Source: Clostridium sp. chh4-2
Lineage (GTDB): Bacteria > Bacillota > Clostridia > Lachnospirales > Lachnospiraceae
Direction: 5' to 3'
Length of the DNA stretch: 64,000 nucleotides
NCBI RefSeq assembly: GCF_002899675.1
Contig: NZ_PKUU01000006.1
Location: 1 to 64,000, forward strand
Part shown: in pieces, positions 24,331-32,781 of the stretch
Layout of the letters: each line of letters starts with the position of its first letter
Numbering within the stretch: the stretch's first letter is position 1
Position numbers and translations under genes: made by a program
Notes under the pieces: generated by a model
Told to the model about the DNA's origin: nothing
The model's input: the letters and a program-made list of their open reading frames with translations, nothing else
Database searches by the model: none

Positions 24331-25221
24331 TTATCTCTCTCCTTTTCTTGATTTATAATGATAAAATGCGCCCAGCATTCCGGCCAGGTTCTGATTTTCT
24401 GCAAAAGCCAGCTTTGTCTTGGAAGCCACAGACGGGATCAGGTGGCGGTCCAGGCTGCTGCGTATCCGGTCATACAGATAATCCTTCTGCGCCATGATGC
24501 CGCCTCCCAAAACCACGATCTCAGGGTTCAGCACATAGCAGATATTGGCAATTCCAAGGCCCAGAACATCCGCCATTTCATCGATGGCACGGATGCAGTC
24601 CTCATCCTTTTGGGCCGCCATCTCAAATATCTTTTTTCCGTTTATCTCATCTTCACCGCAGCCCTTTCTCTCCGCCACTTTTTTCACCAGAACACTGGCC
24701 GCTCCCAGCTTCTGAAACTCCCGGCCGCCTATGTTCATATAGCCCACTTCACAGGCGCTGTTGGAAAAGCCGTGGAAAACCTTATTATCTATGACAATCG
24801 CGCCTCCGATTCCCGTTCCTATGGTGAGGCAGAGACTGATCCTGCATCCTTTCGACGCTCCTGCGTAGTTTTCCGCCAAACCGGCGCAGTTCACATCATT
24901 TTCCACCTCGCAGGGAAGGCGGAATCTGTCTTCTATGATCTTTTTTATGCCGGTTCCTGTATAGTTGGGGATCAGGGGAGCGGAATAGGTGATCTCTCCT
25001 TTTTCACAGTCCACCATGCCGGCCGTGGAGATACAGATTCCCTCTGCCTGGCTGTCTTTCAGATATTCTTCAATTATGGACGTCACCTTCTCCATAATGG
25101 CCGGGCCTCCCAGCCATGCTTGTGTTTCGCGCTCGCCGGTGGCAATAAAACTTCCGTCCTCTCTGATCCGCCCGTGTTTAATTGAAGTTCCTCCAATATC
25201 AATGCAAATGTATTCTTTCAT
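24331..25221 (-). CDS. nanK: ROK-family N-acetylmannosamine kinase
   Basis: A 296-residue sugar kinase of the ROK family. The ATP-binding start is CIDIGGTSIKHG, the catalytic segment is EVENDVNCAGLAE (about residue 102) and a second nucleotide motif is LTIGTGIGGAIV (about 130). The usual CXCGXXGC zinc site is not intact: CEVGYMNIGG stands where it would be, so zinc may be absent. Position with nanE, nanA and an RpiR regulator points to ManNAc phosphorylation. ATG with CGAGGGGGACCAT upstream. First gene of the nanK-regulator pair. Confidence 0.83.
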   Translation of the reverse strand: MKEYICIDIGGTSIKHGRIREDGSFIATGERETQAWLGGPAIMEKVTSIIEEYLKDSQAEGICISTAGMVDCEKGEITYSAPLIPNYTGTGIKKIIEDRFRLPCEVENDVNCAGLAENYAGASKGCRISLCLTIGTGIGGAIVIDNKVFHGFSNSACEVGYMNIGGREFQKLGAASVLVKKVAERKGCGEDEINGKKIFEMAAQKDEDCIRAIDEMADVLGLGIANICYVLNPEIVVLGGGIMAQKDYLYDRIRSSLDRHLIPSVASKTKLAFAENQNLAGMLGAFYHYKSRKGER

Positions 25222-25570
25222 ATGGTCCCCCTCGCTTTATCATTAACAATAATTTCAGTATATTCTTGCATGAAATTATTTTCAAGTTTTTTAAAATTCC
25301 TGCATTTTCTTTCAGGACGATCGTTATTTTGTATATTTTTCTTGGGGATTTTTGATGGAAAACTGAAGATCTATGATGTGTGAAGAAAGTACTTTCAGAT
25401 TTGTTTTCTTTTATTGGAGGAGGGGGATTCTGGATGCGTTCGCAAAAATAATACAATTGACTAAATTGGTTAAGCAGAGACTAATCACTGCAATCAAGTC
25501 ACTGATGGTGAGAAAAGCGGCAGCATCATTCACGATACCACCGCTTTTACTTTAATACTCAAGAGATACG
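25222..25570. other. nanK upstream region with promoter and operator
   Basis: On the minus strand, TTGAAA (25285-25280), 17 bases, TATACT (25262-25257) form the nanK promoter. About 100 bases upstream is the palindrome GAAAGTACTTTC at 25385-25396. A half site CCTGAAAG lies near 25312-25319. Positions 25512-25556 hold a hairpin (AAAAGCGG ... CCGCTTTTAC). I see no gene; a 60-codon frame at 25373-25555 has no ribosome site. Confidence 0.6.
25385..25398. promoter_or_regulatory. Putative NanR (RpiR) operator, nanK side
   Basis: GAAAGTACTTTCAG; its core GAAAGTACTTTC is a perfect 12-base palindrome, and the 13-mer AAAGTACTTTCAG is identical to the site at 23396-23408. Confidence 0.6.
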
Positions 25571-25606
25571 AAAAATCCGAACCCGCTTGAAACCGGATTC
25601 GGATTA
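25571..25606 (-). terminator. Terminator of the five-tRNA operon
   Basis: On the minus strand AATCCGAATCCGG pairs with a CGGGTTCGGATT segment, followed by TTTT. It lies 12 bases beyond the last tRNA (Leu). Confidence 0.75.
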
Positions 25607-25617
25607 TCATTATATAG

Positions 25618-25698
25618 TGCGGATAACAGGAGTTGAACCTGCACGTCTTGGACACTAGATCCTAAGTCTAGCGCGTCTGCCAATTCCGCCATATCCGC
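25618..25698 (-). tRNA. tRNA-Leu (TAG)
   Basis: Acceptor GCGGATA/TATCCGC, anticodon stem CTAGA/TCTAG around CTTAGGA (anticodon TAG), a short variable arm and T loop GTTCAAC. 81 bases; CCA not encoded. Confidence 0.92.
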
Positions 25699-25701
25699 TG
25701 A

Positions 25702-25774
25702 TGAGACATCGGGGATTCGAACCCCGGACAACTTGATTAAAAGTCAAGTGCTCTACCGACTGAGCTAATATCCC
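25702..25774 (-). tRNA. tRNA-Lys (TTT)
   Basis: GGGATAT/ATGTCTC acceptor, anticodon stem CTTGA/TCAAG around CTTTTAA (anticodon TTT), T arm CGGGG-TTCGAAT-CCCCG. Confidence 0.92.
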
Positions 25775-25783
25775 AAACTGTTA

Positions 25784-25878
25784 TTCTCTTCCGGCACTTG
25801 TTCTCCGGAAATCTGGGCAAGCCCAGTTTATCCAATTACTGCATCTCTTCCGGTATCTGTTCTCCGGATAAACTGGGC
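25784..25878. repeat. Duplicated tRNA spacer
   Basis: Two copies of a ~35-base segment ending the tRNA-Gln gene and its spacer (CTCTTCCGG-N5/6-TGTTCTCCGGA, each beside a GGGC/GCCC tRNA-end remnant). It looks like the scar of a deleted tandem tRNA-Gln copy. Confidence 0.6.
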
Positions 25879-25945
25879 TAGTTGGATTCGAACCAACGTA
25901 ATGCAGGAGTCAAAGTCCTGTGCCTTACCGCTTGGCGATAGCCCA
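25873..25945 (-). tRNA. tRNA-Gln (TTG)
   Basis: TGGGCTA/TAGCCCA acceptor with G discriminator, anticodon stem CAGGA/TCCTG around CTTTGAC (anticodon TTG), T arm GTTGG-TTCGAAT-CCAAC. Confidence 0.92.
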
Positions 25946-25981
25946 TTGTTAAAAAAAAATTCCCGGAAAGGGAATTAAAAG

Positions 25982-26056
25982 GGTGGATAAAGGGATTCGA
26001 ACCCTTGGCCTCCAGAGCCACAATCTGGCGCGCTAACCAACTGCGCTATACCCACC
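25982..26056 (-). tRNA. tRNA-His (GTG)
   Basis: GTGGGTA/TATCCAC acceptor with the G-1/C73 pair typical of His, anticodon stem CCAGA/TCTGG around TTGTGGC (anticodon GTG). Confidence 0.92.
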
Positions 26057-26081
26057 ATATACATCGTATTAGAATACGAAA

Positions 26082-26155
<74 letters not shown>

Positions 26156-26335
26156 ACTACAGATGTTTTAATCTGTCGTTTTATTGCACACAATTATCGT
26201 GTCAACGTGTTATAGTCTATCATATTTTATTTGTTTATGCAAGCACTTTTTTTATATTTTTTCAAAAAATATTCAGCGGTTCAGACGCCTGCAGCCTGTC
26301 CCCGTTTTCACAGCCATAATATCTTTCAGACGCAT

Positions 26336-27100
26336 TTACACATTCCACCGGATTCCGCCGTGGCTCATCTGATCGTCCTCATCGCTGGCGATCACATAAG
26401 CGGTTTCTTCACCTTTTAATATGCTGATTGCGATATCCTGAGGCACTCCGGCTCCGTCATAGGTGATCTTAAACAGATCGAATACAGGATCTCCACTGTG
26501 GCAGTTCAGATATCCCGCTTCTTCCTTGGTCGCTTTTCTCACTTTCAGCACCTTATAATAGCGGTCCAGACTGGCTCCGTAATCCCCTCGCAAGATCCGG
26601 TAAACGGAGAAATCTCCGGTCAGTTTATCGTAAATTTCCGGAAAACGTTTTGTAGGAATGTAACAGGTGTCGATCATCACCGGAATATCATCCGCATACA
26701 TCAGGCGCTTCAAATAAACCACCTCGTCCTGCTCTGAAATCTGCAGATCATTGGCATAAGAGGGCTTCACATGTCCAATGGACTTTTCCAGCACCTTCAC
26801 TTCCACCTTTCTGCCCTGTTCCTCCAATGAATCATGAAAGCCGGCCTGACGGTCAAAACGGCTGTGCATGGCATTATTCAACACAAAGGTGCCCTTTCCC
26901 TGCCTGCGGACCAGGATTTCTTCGTCGCAAAGTTCCTTTACGGCTCTGCGGACTGTAATTCTGCTGACCTGATATTTCTCTTCCATCTCCGCTTCACTGG
27001 GCATGCGGTCGCCGGGACGGTAAATCTGAGCCTTTATATCTTCCTTTATTGCATTTTTCAACTGTTCATACAATGGTGTCGAGGCATTTTGATCCAGCAT
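26336..27100 (-). CDS. GntR-family (HutC/UTRA) regulator of the fructosamine operon
   Basis: A 254-residue regulator. Residues ~1-72 form the winged HTH (TPLYEQLKNAIKEDI, MEEKYQVSRITVRRAVKELC, RRQGKGTFVL), and ~85-245 a UTRA ligand domain. The ATG at 27100 has AGGAGAGTCTGCT upstream; the longer frame adds 20 residues without one. Its own promoter is TTGCAT-18-TATAAT at 27262-27233. Placed at the end of the frl cluster, it is the counterpart of FrlR in other bacteria and probably responds to a fructosamine phosphate. The palindrome at 32583-32596 is the likely operator. Confidence 0.85.
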   Translation of the reverse strand: MLDQNASTPLYEQLKNAIKEDIKAQIYRPGDRMPSEAEMEEKYQVSRITVRRAVKELCDEEILVRRQGKGTFVLNNAMHSRFDRQAGFHDSLEEQGRKVEVKVLEKSIGHVKPSYANDLQISEQDEVVYLKRLMYADDIPVMIDTCYIPTKRFPEIYDKLTGDFSVYRILRGDYGASLDRYYKVLKVRKATKEEAGYLNCHSGDPVFDLFKITYDGAGVPQDIAISILKGEETAYVIASDEDDQMSHGGIRWNV

Positions 27101-27455
27101 AGCAGACTCTCCTTTTCTGTAAATTTCTCCACTCATCCTCCGGTCCCGGAAACTCAGCACTCATTCACAAATCTGGAGTTCTGCTCAGAATACATGACCT
27201 TTTACAAGTGACATCTTAATACCTTATAATATATTATATAATACTCGTATCATCAGATGCAACCTAATTTTTCGTATGCCGCCTGATAATTGTAACAGTT
27301 GAGCATTCCGTTATCTGTGCCGGCTCCGACTGTTTCTATGGAAACCGATATAACCAAAAATGATGCCTTAATCTCTGCCGCCGGCTATCCGCCTATCCCC
27401 TCCGTCTTCCCACGAAAGCAACAGCAAAAATCAAGACATCATCTGACTATGCTCC
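27101..27455. other. Intergenic region with GntR promoter and a degenerate repeat
   Basis: Contains the GntR-gene promoter (27233-27262) next to ATAC-GA-GTAT. At 27293-27342, AACAGTTGAGC...TGTGCCGGCTCCG...GTTTC.ATGG resembles the left arm of the palindromic element at 13551, without a clear right end. The rest holds a weak hairpin and no gene. Confidence 0.5.
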
Positions 27456-28277
27456 CTACGCCTGATCCGCTGCGTGAGGGTGTCCGAATCCGCCGCGGAC
27501 CGTACAGGTGAGCGCCGAGCGCTCTGCTGCATAATCCAGCGCTTCTTCCATCGTTCTGCCGTCACCGTATGCGGTCAGGAAACCGGCGATAAAGCTGTCC
27601 CCTGCGCCCATGGTATCGATGGCATCCACCTTTTTAATCCCCTGGCGGTACATTTTGACACCGTCATAGAAGACCGCTCCTTTGGAGCCTCTGGTGATTC
27701 CCACGATTCCTGCGCCCAGGCCGTGTACCTTTTTGGCAAATGCCTCGCACTCCTCCTCAGACATATCCGAACCGGAGAAAAATGCAAAGCTCAGATATGG
27801 GCAGGTCCGTTCCAGATAAGAATCCTCTCTTCTGTCCGAAAAGTCAAAGGAAACCTTGCATAATTTCTGAAGCTCCGGCAATTCATATTCCAGATTGGAA
27901 TAGCAGCTGGTATGGCAGATATCGTATTCCCCAATCACTTCCATATCTTCTTTTACAATCTTAATAGCGAATAAATGCTGACAGCTGTCCCTCGGTCCGG
28001 CCGCAAATACCCGGTCTCCGTCCTGTAAATAAACCTTAGGCTGGGCCGTATGGGCATAGACTTTTCTGGAACGGTCATAGGTGACGCCTTCTTTTGTCAG
28101 ACATTCCTTAATATAATCCGCCCGCTCGTCATTTCCGAACACACCGATGTAATTCACCTTTTCGGCGCCATTTTTCCGGCAGTTCACCGCCACGTTGACA
28201 GCGTTGCCGCCCGGGAAATAAACTCCTTCATCAATGTAGCAGTCCGTAACATTATCTCCTATTGCAATTAACTTCAT
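27456..28277 (-). CDS. frlD: Fructoselysine 6-kinase-like PfkB kinase
   Basis: A 273-residue sugar kinase of the PfkB/ribokinase family, expected to phosphorylate fructoselysine or another fructosamine at C6. The N-terminal PfkB region reads FPGGNAVNVAVNCRKNGA (about residue 21); the ATP site is IDTMGAGDSFIAGFL with the catalytic Asp (about 223). Gene order with an SIS deglycase and an ABC importer matches Bacillus frlBONMD, which decides the substrate class. The gene starts 9 bases after frlM, with AGGATGAGGAT upstream of the ATG. Confidence 0.85.
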   Translation of the reverse strand: MKLIAIGDNVTDCYIDEGVYFPGGNAVNVAVNCRKNGAEKVNYIGVFGNDERADYIKECLTKEGVTYDRSRKVYAHTAQPKVYLQDGDRVFAAGPRDSCQHLFAIKIVKEDMEVIGEYDICHTSCYSNLEYELPELQKLCKVSFDFSDRREDSYLERTCPYLSFAFFSGSDMSEEECEAFAKKVHGLGAGIVGITRGSKGAVFYDGVKMYRQGIKKVDAIDTMGAGDSFIAGFLTAYGDGRTMEEALDYAAERSALTCTVRGGFGHPHAADQA

Positions 28278-28286
28278 ATCCTCATC

Positions 28287-29135
28287 CTATCCTTTCACAG
28301 CTCCGGCGGTCATACCTCTTACAAAACTCTTCTGCATTATTATAAACAGCGTAACAATCGGAAGACAGGCGATTACCATACCGGCTAATACAACGCCCCA
28401 TTCCGTCATCAGTCCATCCCTGAATGTCATAAGTCCCACCGGTATGGTGCGGAGTTTGGAGCTGTCCACGAAAATCGTGGCAAATACGAATTCATTCCAT
28501 GCATAATATGCTGTCATAATCACTACCGTTGAAAGAATCGGCTTGGATAACGGCAGATAAATATTCCTGTAAATCTGCATCAATGTGGCCCCGTCAATGG
28601 TAGCCGCTTCTTCCAGTTCCTTTGAAATCCCCACAAAGAAAGAGCGGATCAGCATGATGGAAACAGGAAGGCGGAATGCAATATATGGCAGAATCATCGC
28701 CCAAAGCGTATTTTTGATCTTTAAGGACTTTAACAGCATGAACAGGGGCAACAGGCATACCTGCGGAGAAAGCAGGATGCCGCACATGCAGAACAGAAAC
28801 AGTGCATTGCCCAGCCTGCCTCTCAGCTGGCAGATGCCGAATGCTGAAAAGCTGGCCACAAATACCACGCCGATCAGCGTGCAGAGCGTTACAATGGCGC
28901 TGTTGACGAAATACTGGGATATTCCTTTATGCCACGCAGTCGCATAATTTTCAATATGCCAGATATCCGGAAATCCCCAAACATCGCCGTAAATTCCCTG
29001 GTAATCTTTAAAGGAGGACATCAAAATCCAAAACAGGGGATAGAGAATTAAACCGGCCAATACCAGCAGGATCACGATCCAAAGGATTTCCCACGGCCCA
29101 TATACCCTTCTTTTTTTCAAATGACCTTTTTTCAT
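28287..29135 (-). CDS. frlM: ABC permease of the fructosamine importer (MalG type)
   Basis: A 282-residue permease with six predicted membrane spans. EEAATIDGATLMQIYRNIYL is the coupling loop (about residue 185), and the C-terminus VRGMTAGAVKG is typical of MalG-type subunits. Its start codon overlaps the stop of frlN (TAATG), implying coupled translation and a fixed 1:1 ratio with its partner. Confidence 0.88.
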   Translation of the reverse strand: MKKGHLKKRRVYGPWEILWIVILLVLAGLILYPLFWILMSSFKDYQGIYGDVWGFPDIWHIENYATAWHKGISQYFVNSAIVTLCTLIGVVFVASFSAFGICQLRGRLGNALFLFCMCGILLSPQVCLLPLFMLLKSLKIKNTLWAMILPYIAFRLPVSIMLIRSFFVGISKELEEAATIDGATLMQIYRNIYLPLSKPILSTVVIMTAYYAWNEFVFATIFVDSSKLRTIPVGLMTFRDGLMTEWGVVLAGMVIACLPIVTLFIIMQKSFVRGMTAGAVKG

Positions 29136-30034
29136 TACCGTTCCTCCTTTTCCGTTCCATAGCTGAAGAACTGTACGGAAGACAGAACCGCTGTGATGAC
29201 AAATATCAGCATTGCAATGGTGGATGCATAGCCCATGTTGTTCTTAACAAATCCCGTCTGGTACATATGCAGGGACAATACCATAGTCGCCGTACCCGGA
29301 CCTCCTCCGGTCAGAATATAAGGCTCGTTGAATACGGTAAAAGCGCCCACCACGGTTAAAATCATGGTTACAAAAAACATCTGTTTTACCTGCGGCACAG
29401 TAATATAGAAGAAACGCTTAATCTTTCCGGCTCCATCCACTTCGGCCGCTTCGTATAAATCTCTCGGAATCTTTTGGATGGCAACGATGAACAGCATGGT
29501 CACGTAACCCGTACTCTGCCATTGGGAAACTGCGATTATCGCATACATCGCCGTCTTTTTGCTTCCCAGCCATATTCTTGTCAGATCGTCAAGTCCGATT
29601 GTCTGAAGAAAGCTGTTTAAAAGTCCCATCTGCGGATTGTAGACAAATTCGAACAACAGGCAGACTACAGTCATGGAAATCACAGTAGGAATAAAGTAAA
29701 TGCTCCGCAGCACCGGCGCAAAGCGGTGGAAAGCCACATCCTCCAGCACCGCAGCCAGTACCAATCCGAATCCCACCTGTATCACGATCGAAATAAGTGC
29801 ATAGAGAATATTATTCTTTAAACAGGTCAGAATAATCTTATCCGTAAACAGATGTCTGTAGTTATCCAGGCCCACCCACTGCTTCACTGTAGACGACAGG
29901 GTAAAAGACTGGAAGCTGTAAATTACATTTTTAATCAACGGGAAGTATACGAATAATCCCAAAATCAGAATACTTGGTATCACGAAAGCCAACGCTTCCA
30001 TATTTCTCTTTTTTCTCAAAATGAACCATCCCAT
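29135..30034 (-). CDS. frlN: ABC permease of the fructosamine importer (MalF type)
   Basis: A 299-residue permease with six predicted spans. The EAA loop is YEAAEVDGAGKIKRFFYITV (about residue 196), and LTGGGPGTATMV (about 243) is a family mark. The N-terminus is short and basic (FILRKKRNMEALAFVIP). AAGGA abuts the start codon, closer than ideal. It lies 9 bases after frlO. Confidence 0.87.
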   Translation of the reverse strand: MGWFILRKKRNMEALAFVIPSILILGLFVYFPLIKNVIYSFQSFTLSSTVKQWVGLDNYRHLFTDKIILTCLKNNILYALISIVIQVGFGLVLAAVLEDVAFHRFAPVLRSIYFIPTVISMTVVCLLFEFVYNPQMGLLNSFLQTIGLDDLTRIWLGSKKTAMYAIIAVSQWQSTGYVTMLFIVAIQKIPRDLYEAAEVDGAGKIKRFFYITVPQVKQMFFVTMILTVVGAFTVFNEPYILTGGGPGTATMVLSLHMYQTGFVKNNMGYASTIAMLIFVITAVLSSVQFFSYGTEKEER

Positions 30035-30043
30035 TCCTTATAC

Positions 30044-31390
30044 TTAGTGTAAAGAGGCGGCTGCTTCCTTTACCTGTTCCATCACGCTTTCCGGTGTCTC
30101 ATCGCCGGTTGCAATCGCCTGCGCTCCCTGTCCGTATACCGTATAGACAGAAGCATCACATGCATTATCAAACCACGGCACTAATGTGGACGCTGATTTA
30201 ATAATATCCATAGCCTCTAACTGTGACGGCAGAGCATTGCTCTCATCCACAGCTCCGTCCACGCTGGAGATATCTCCGCATTTTGTAGTAAGAGCTTCTC
30301 CGCCCTTTTTGCTCACGAGCCATTTTAAAAACTTCACGCACTCTTCCGGATTTTTTGCTTTATTACTAATCATAAAACCTTCCGGCGCTCCGGTCAAGCC
30401 ATCCGCATCTCCCTTTCCTTCTTCAAAAGCAGGGAAGTTAAAGAATCCATATTCAAAGTCTTCCGGAATGGATTTTTCAAGCATTGGGATTTCAGCAAAC
30501 TGGAGGTACATAATCGGCGCTTCACCGGCTGCAAAATATGTATTTCTGGCTGTTTCGTGGTCGATAGCCACACAGACATCTCCCATGTAGGAGGTCAGCT
30601 GCTGCCATTTTTTCAGTACTTCCACATAAGCAGGATCTGTAAATTCGCCTGCAGCCGCGTCATAATCCTTAGCCAGAACTTCCGGATCAAGCATTCTCTG
30701 GTTCATCGTTCCAAGGTAATGAAGAATCGCCCAGTTATCCGCCAGACCTTCTACCACAGGAGTTTCATAACCAGCCGCCTTTAACTGATCCAGCACGGCG
30801 ATAAATTCATTCCAGGTTTTCGGTATCTCAATATTATTGTCCGCGAAGATCTTTTTATTATAGTAGAATACTTTGCCGTCCTGAGACCACGGAATTCCAT
30901 AGGTCTGGCCGTCAAATGTAAATCCGTCCACGCTGGCCGGTGCGATCTTGGAAGCCCATTCGCTGTCCCCTTCATATACTTCGTTCAGAGACATCACATT
31001 GCCGGACGCGATCATCTCCTGCGCAAATGTTCCGGACCATGAGGAAAATACATCCGGTATCTCGTCGGTGCTCACCACCATACGGATCTTCTCTTTATAC
31101 TGGTCGTTTAAAATGCAGTCCATATTGATGGTGACATTGGGATTCTCTGCCATATATTCGTCCACTAATTCCTTAAACATGGAGTTTTTCGGATCATTCG
31201 GCCAGCGGTGGAAGAAATTGATTACCACTTTATCGCCGCTGCTGCCTTCGCTGGCTGCCGCTTCCGTCTTCTTATCACCGCCGGCTGTGCTCTGGCTGTC
31301 GGAAGCCGAACCGCCGCCGCAGGCTGTAAGGGAAAGTCCCATCACTGCCGCCATGGTTAAGGCCGCTGCTTTTTTTAAACTATGTCTCAT
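30044..31390 (-). CDS. frlO: Substrate-binding lipoprotein of the fructosamine importer
   Basis: A 448-residue family 1 solute-binding protein. The signal peptide KKAAALTMAAVMGLSLTACG ends in an LTAC lipobox; a Ser/Gly/Lys-rich linker runs to about residue 48. VINFFHRWPNDPKNSMFKEL starts the mature fold. The start is the ATG at 31390 (MRHSLKK), with GGAGGATTATATT upstream. The importer has no dedicated ATPase here and probably uses a shared one, as B. subtilis FrlONM does with MsmX. Ligand assigned from operon content. Confidence 0.87.
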   Translation of the reverse strand: MRHSLKKAAALTMAAVMGLSLTACGGGSASDSQSTAGGDKKTEAAASEGSSGDKVVINFFHRWPNDPKNSMFKELVDEYMAENPNVTINMDCILNDQYKEKIRMVVSTDEIPDVFSSWSGTFAQEMIASGNVMSLNEVYEGDSEWASKIAPASVDGFTFDGQTYGIPWSQDGKVFYYNKKIFADNNIEIPKTWNEFIAVLDQLKAAGYETPVVEGLADNWAILHYLGTMNQRMLDPEVLAKDYDAAAGEFTDPAYVEVLKKWQQLTSYMGDVCVAIDHETARNTYFAAGEAPIMYLQFAEIPMLEKSIPEDFEYGFFNFPAFEEGKGDADGLTGAPEGFMISNKAKNPEECVKFLKWLVSKKGGEALTTKCGDISSVDGAVDESNALPSQLEAMDIIKSASTLVPWFDNACDASVYTVYGQGAQAIATGDETPESVMEQVKEAAASLH

Positions 31391-31436
31391 AATATAATCC
31401 TCCTTTTTCACCACAAGTCTCATTTTATACTATAAA

Positions 31437-31549
31437 GAATCCCGCAAGCGGGATTCTCCGCCTGAAGGGCTTTTTATATCATAGGAGCACTTTCCTATGA
31501 TATAAAAAACGACGGAATTCAAGCCCCCACTCTGCCAGAACTCCGTCGT
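31437..31549. repeat. Stacked hairpins between frlB and frlO
   Basis: Three hairpins: GAATCCCGC-AA-GCGGGATTC (31437-31456); CTTTTTATATCATAGGA with its complement (31470-31509), flanked by T and A runs so it can terminate either way; and ACGACGGA/TCCGTCGT (31509-31549). The first two recur at 43430-43556. Lying inside the operon, they may lower or stabilise frlO-D mRNA relative to frlB. Confidence 0.8.
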
Positions 31550-31565
31550 CCCATTCCTATCGAAA

Positions 31566-32543
31566 TTAATATTCCATTCTCCACATATAACGGCGAACGC
31601 TTAAATCATGTCCTCTTTCATATGCGAAGGCGTCAGCCAGGGAGCGAAGGACAGCACCTGCCAAAAGCGGAGCAAAGTACTCTCTCACCTCTTCATCAAT
31701 ACCGGTCATATCAAATGTTTCCGCATCTACCAGCATGATCTTATCTGAATACTTCTTGCAGAAATCATATGCTCTGTCATCCAGCGGTCTGGTTGCTCCA
31801 ACCCCTTTTATAATGATGAACGGAACGTCGAAATCCGTTACTTCAAATGGTCCGTGGAAATACTCGCCGGAATGAATTGCGCTTGAGTGAATCCACTGCA
31901 TCTCCATCAGCAGGCAGATTGCAAAAGAGTAAGCCTCTCCATAGTTAGCGCCGCTGCCCATGGTGTAAATCAGTTCTTCTCTCTTATACTTTTTGCCCCA
32001 TTCTTTTACGGTTTCTTCATACTGGGCTTTTGCTTTTTCGATCACGTCGTTCAGATTCGCTACGGATGCGATTCCCTTTTCATATTTCTCACTTGGATTA
32101 ACCGCATTTAAAATATGGAACAGAAGGGAATATAATACCGCTTTATTCAAATCGCTGGCGTCTGCTTCTTTGCCCCAGTCATAGTGAATCGGGTATTCAG
32201 CCGCTTTCCATAATGGAGAATCAACCAGATTGGATAATGCGATTGTAGTAGCTCCCAGTTCTCTTGCAACTTCGGTTGCCTTAACTGTCTCCGGTGTATT
32301 TCCGGAATGGGAACAGGTAATTACAACTGAATCAGGACCAAGTGCCTTCGGCGCTCTATGTACGAATTCGTTAGATGAATAAATGCTGGCCGGAATTGCA
32401 ATCTCTCTGTCAAAGATATACTGTGCCGGCATCATGAACGCCTGGGAACCGCCGCATGCCACAAAATAGAAATGGTTAAGGTTCTTCTTTGCTGCCACCG
32501 CTGCGACTGCTGTCTTAATCTGATCAATGTGTTCTTGTCTCAT
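31566..32543 (-). CDS. frlB: Fructosamine-6-phosphate deglycase (SIS domain)
   Basis: A 325-residue double-SIS protein related to the isomerase half of GlmS, expected to split fructoselysine-6-phosphate into glucose-6-phosphate and lysine. Sugar-phosphate-binding segments are FYFVACGGSQAFMMPA (about residue 26) and ITCSHSGNTPETVKA (about 75); EFHGPFEV-like YFHGPFEVTD lies near 229. Length and the frl gene order match FrlB. The ATG has GGAGGAGAAATT upstream. First gene of the operon. Confidence 0.86.
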   Translation of the reverse strand: MRQEHIDQIKTAVAAVAAKKNLNHFYFVACGGSQAFMMPAQYIFDREIAIPASIYSSNEFVHRAPKALGPDSVVITCSHSGNTPETVKATEVARELGATTIALSNLVDSPLWKAAEYPIHYDWGKEADASDLNKAVLYSLLFHILNAVNPSEKYEKGIASVANLNDVIEKAKAQYEETVKEWGKKYKREELIYTMGSGANYGEAYSFAICLLMEMQWIHSSAIHSGEYFHGPFEVTDFDVPFIIIKGVGATRPLDDRAYDFCKKYSDKIMLVDAETFDMTGIDEEVREYFAPLLAGAVLRSLADAFAYERGHDLSVRRYMWRMEY

Positions 32544-32582
32544 AATTTCTCCTCCATTTTAGAAATGTTATTATATATTGTT

Positions 32583-32596
32583 ATATAACGTTATAT
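32583..32596. promoter_or_regulatory. Candidate GntR operator of the frl operon
   Basis: ATATAACGTTATAT, a perfect 14-base palindrome, lies 12 bases downstream of the frl -10 element, about +5 to +18 of the transcript. GTTATAT occurs again nearby at 32580 and 32625. Confidence 0.6.
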
Positions 32597-32607
32597 GATG
32601 TATTTAT

Positions 32608-32636
32608 ATAATAACCTATGACGAGTTATATGTCAA
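32608..32636 (-). promoter_or_regulatory. Promoter of the frl operon
   Basis: On the minus strand TTGACA (32636-32631), 17 bases, TATTAT (32613-32608). Confidence 0.8.
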
Positions 32637-32696
32637 TACTTTATTTGATATTTTTACCAACTAAATTATAAAAAGAGGTAAAAAACTATATAAAAT

Positions 32697-32765
32697 GCCT
32701 CAGATGAGGAAAGAAAAAGCCAAAACGAATGCTGCGTTTTGGCTCTTTCTTTCCTCATCTGAGGC
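32697..32765. terminator. Long 31-bp hairpin between frl promoter and sulfatase gene
   Basis: GCCTCAGATGAGGAAAG continues to AAAACG and pairs along ~31 bp with the sequence ending GAGGC at 32765; one mismatch, loop AATGCTG. The inner part is followed by CTTTCTTT. It can end transcription of the sulfatase gene and insulate frl. Confidence 0.75.
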
Positions 32766-32781
32766 GTAATTTAATTTTATC

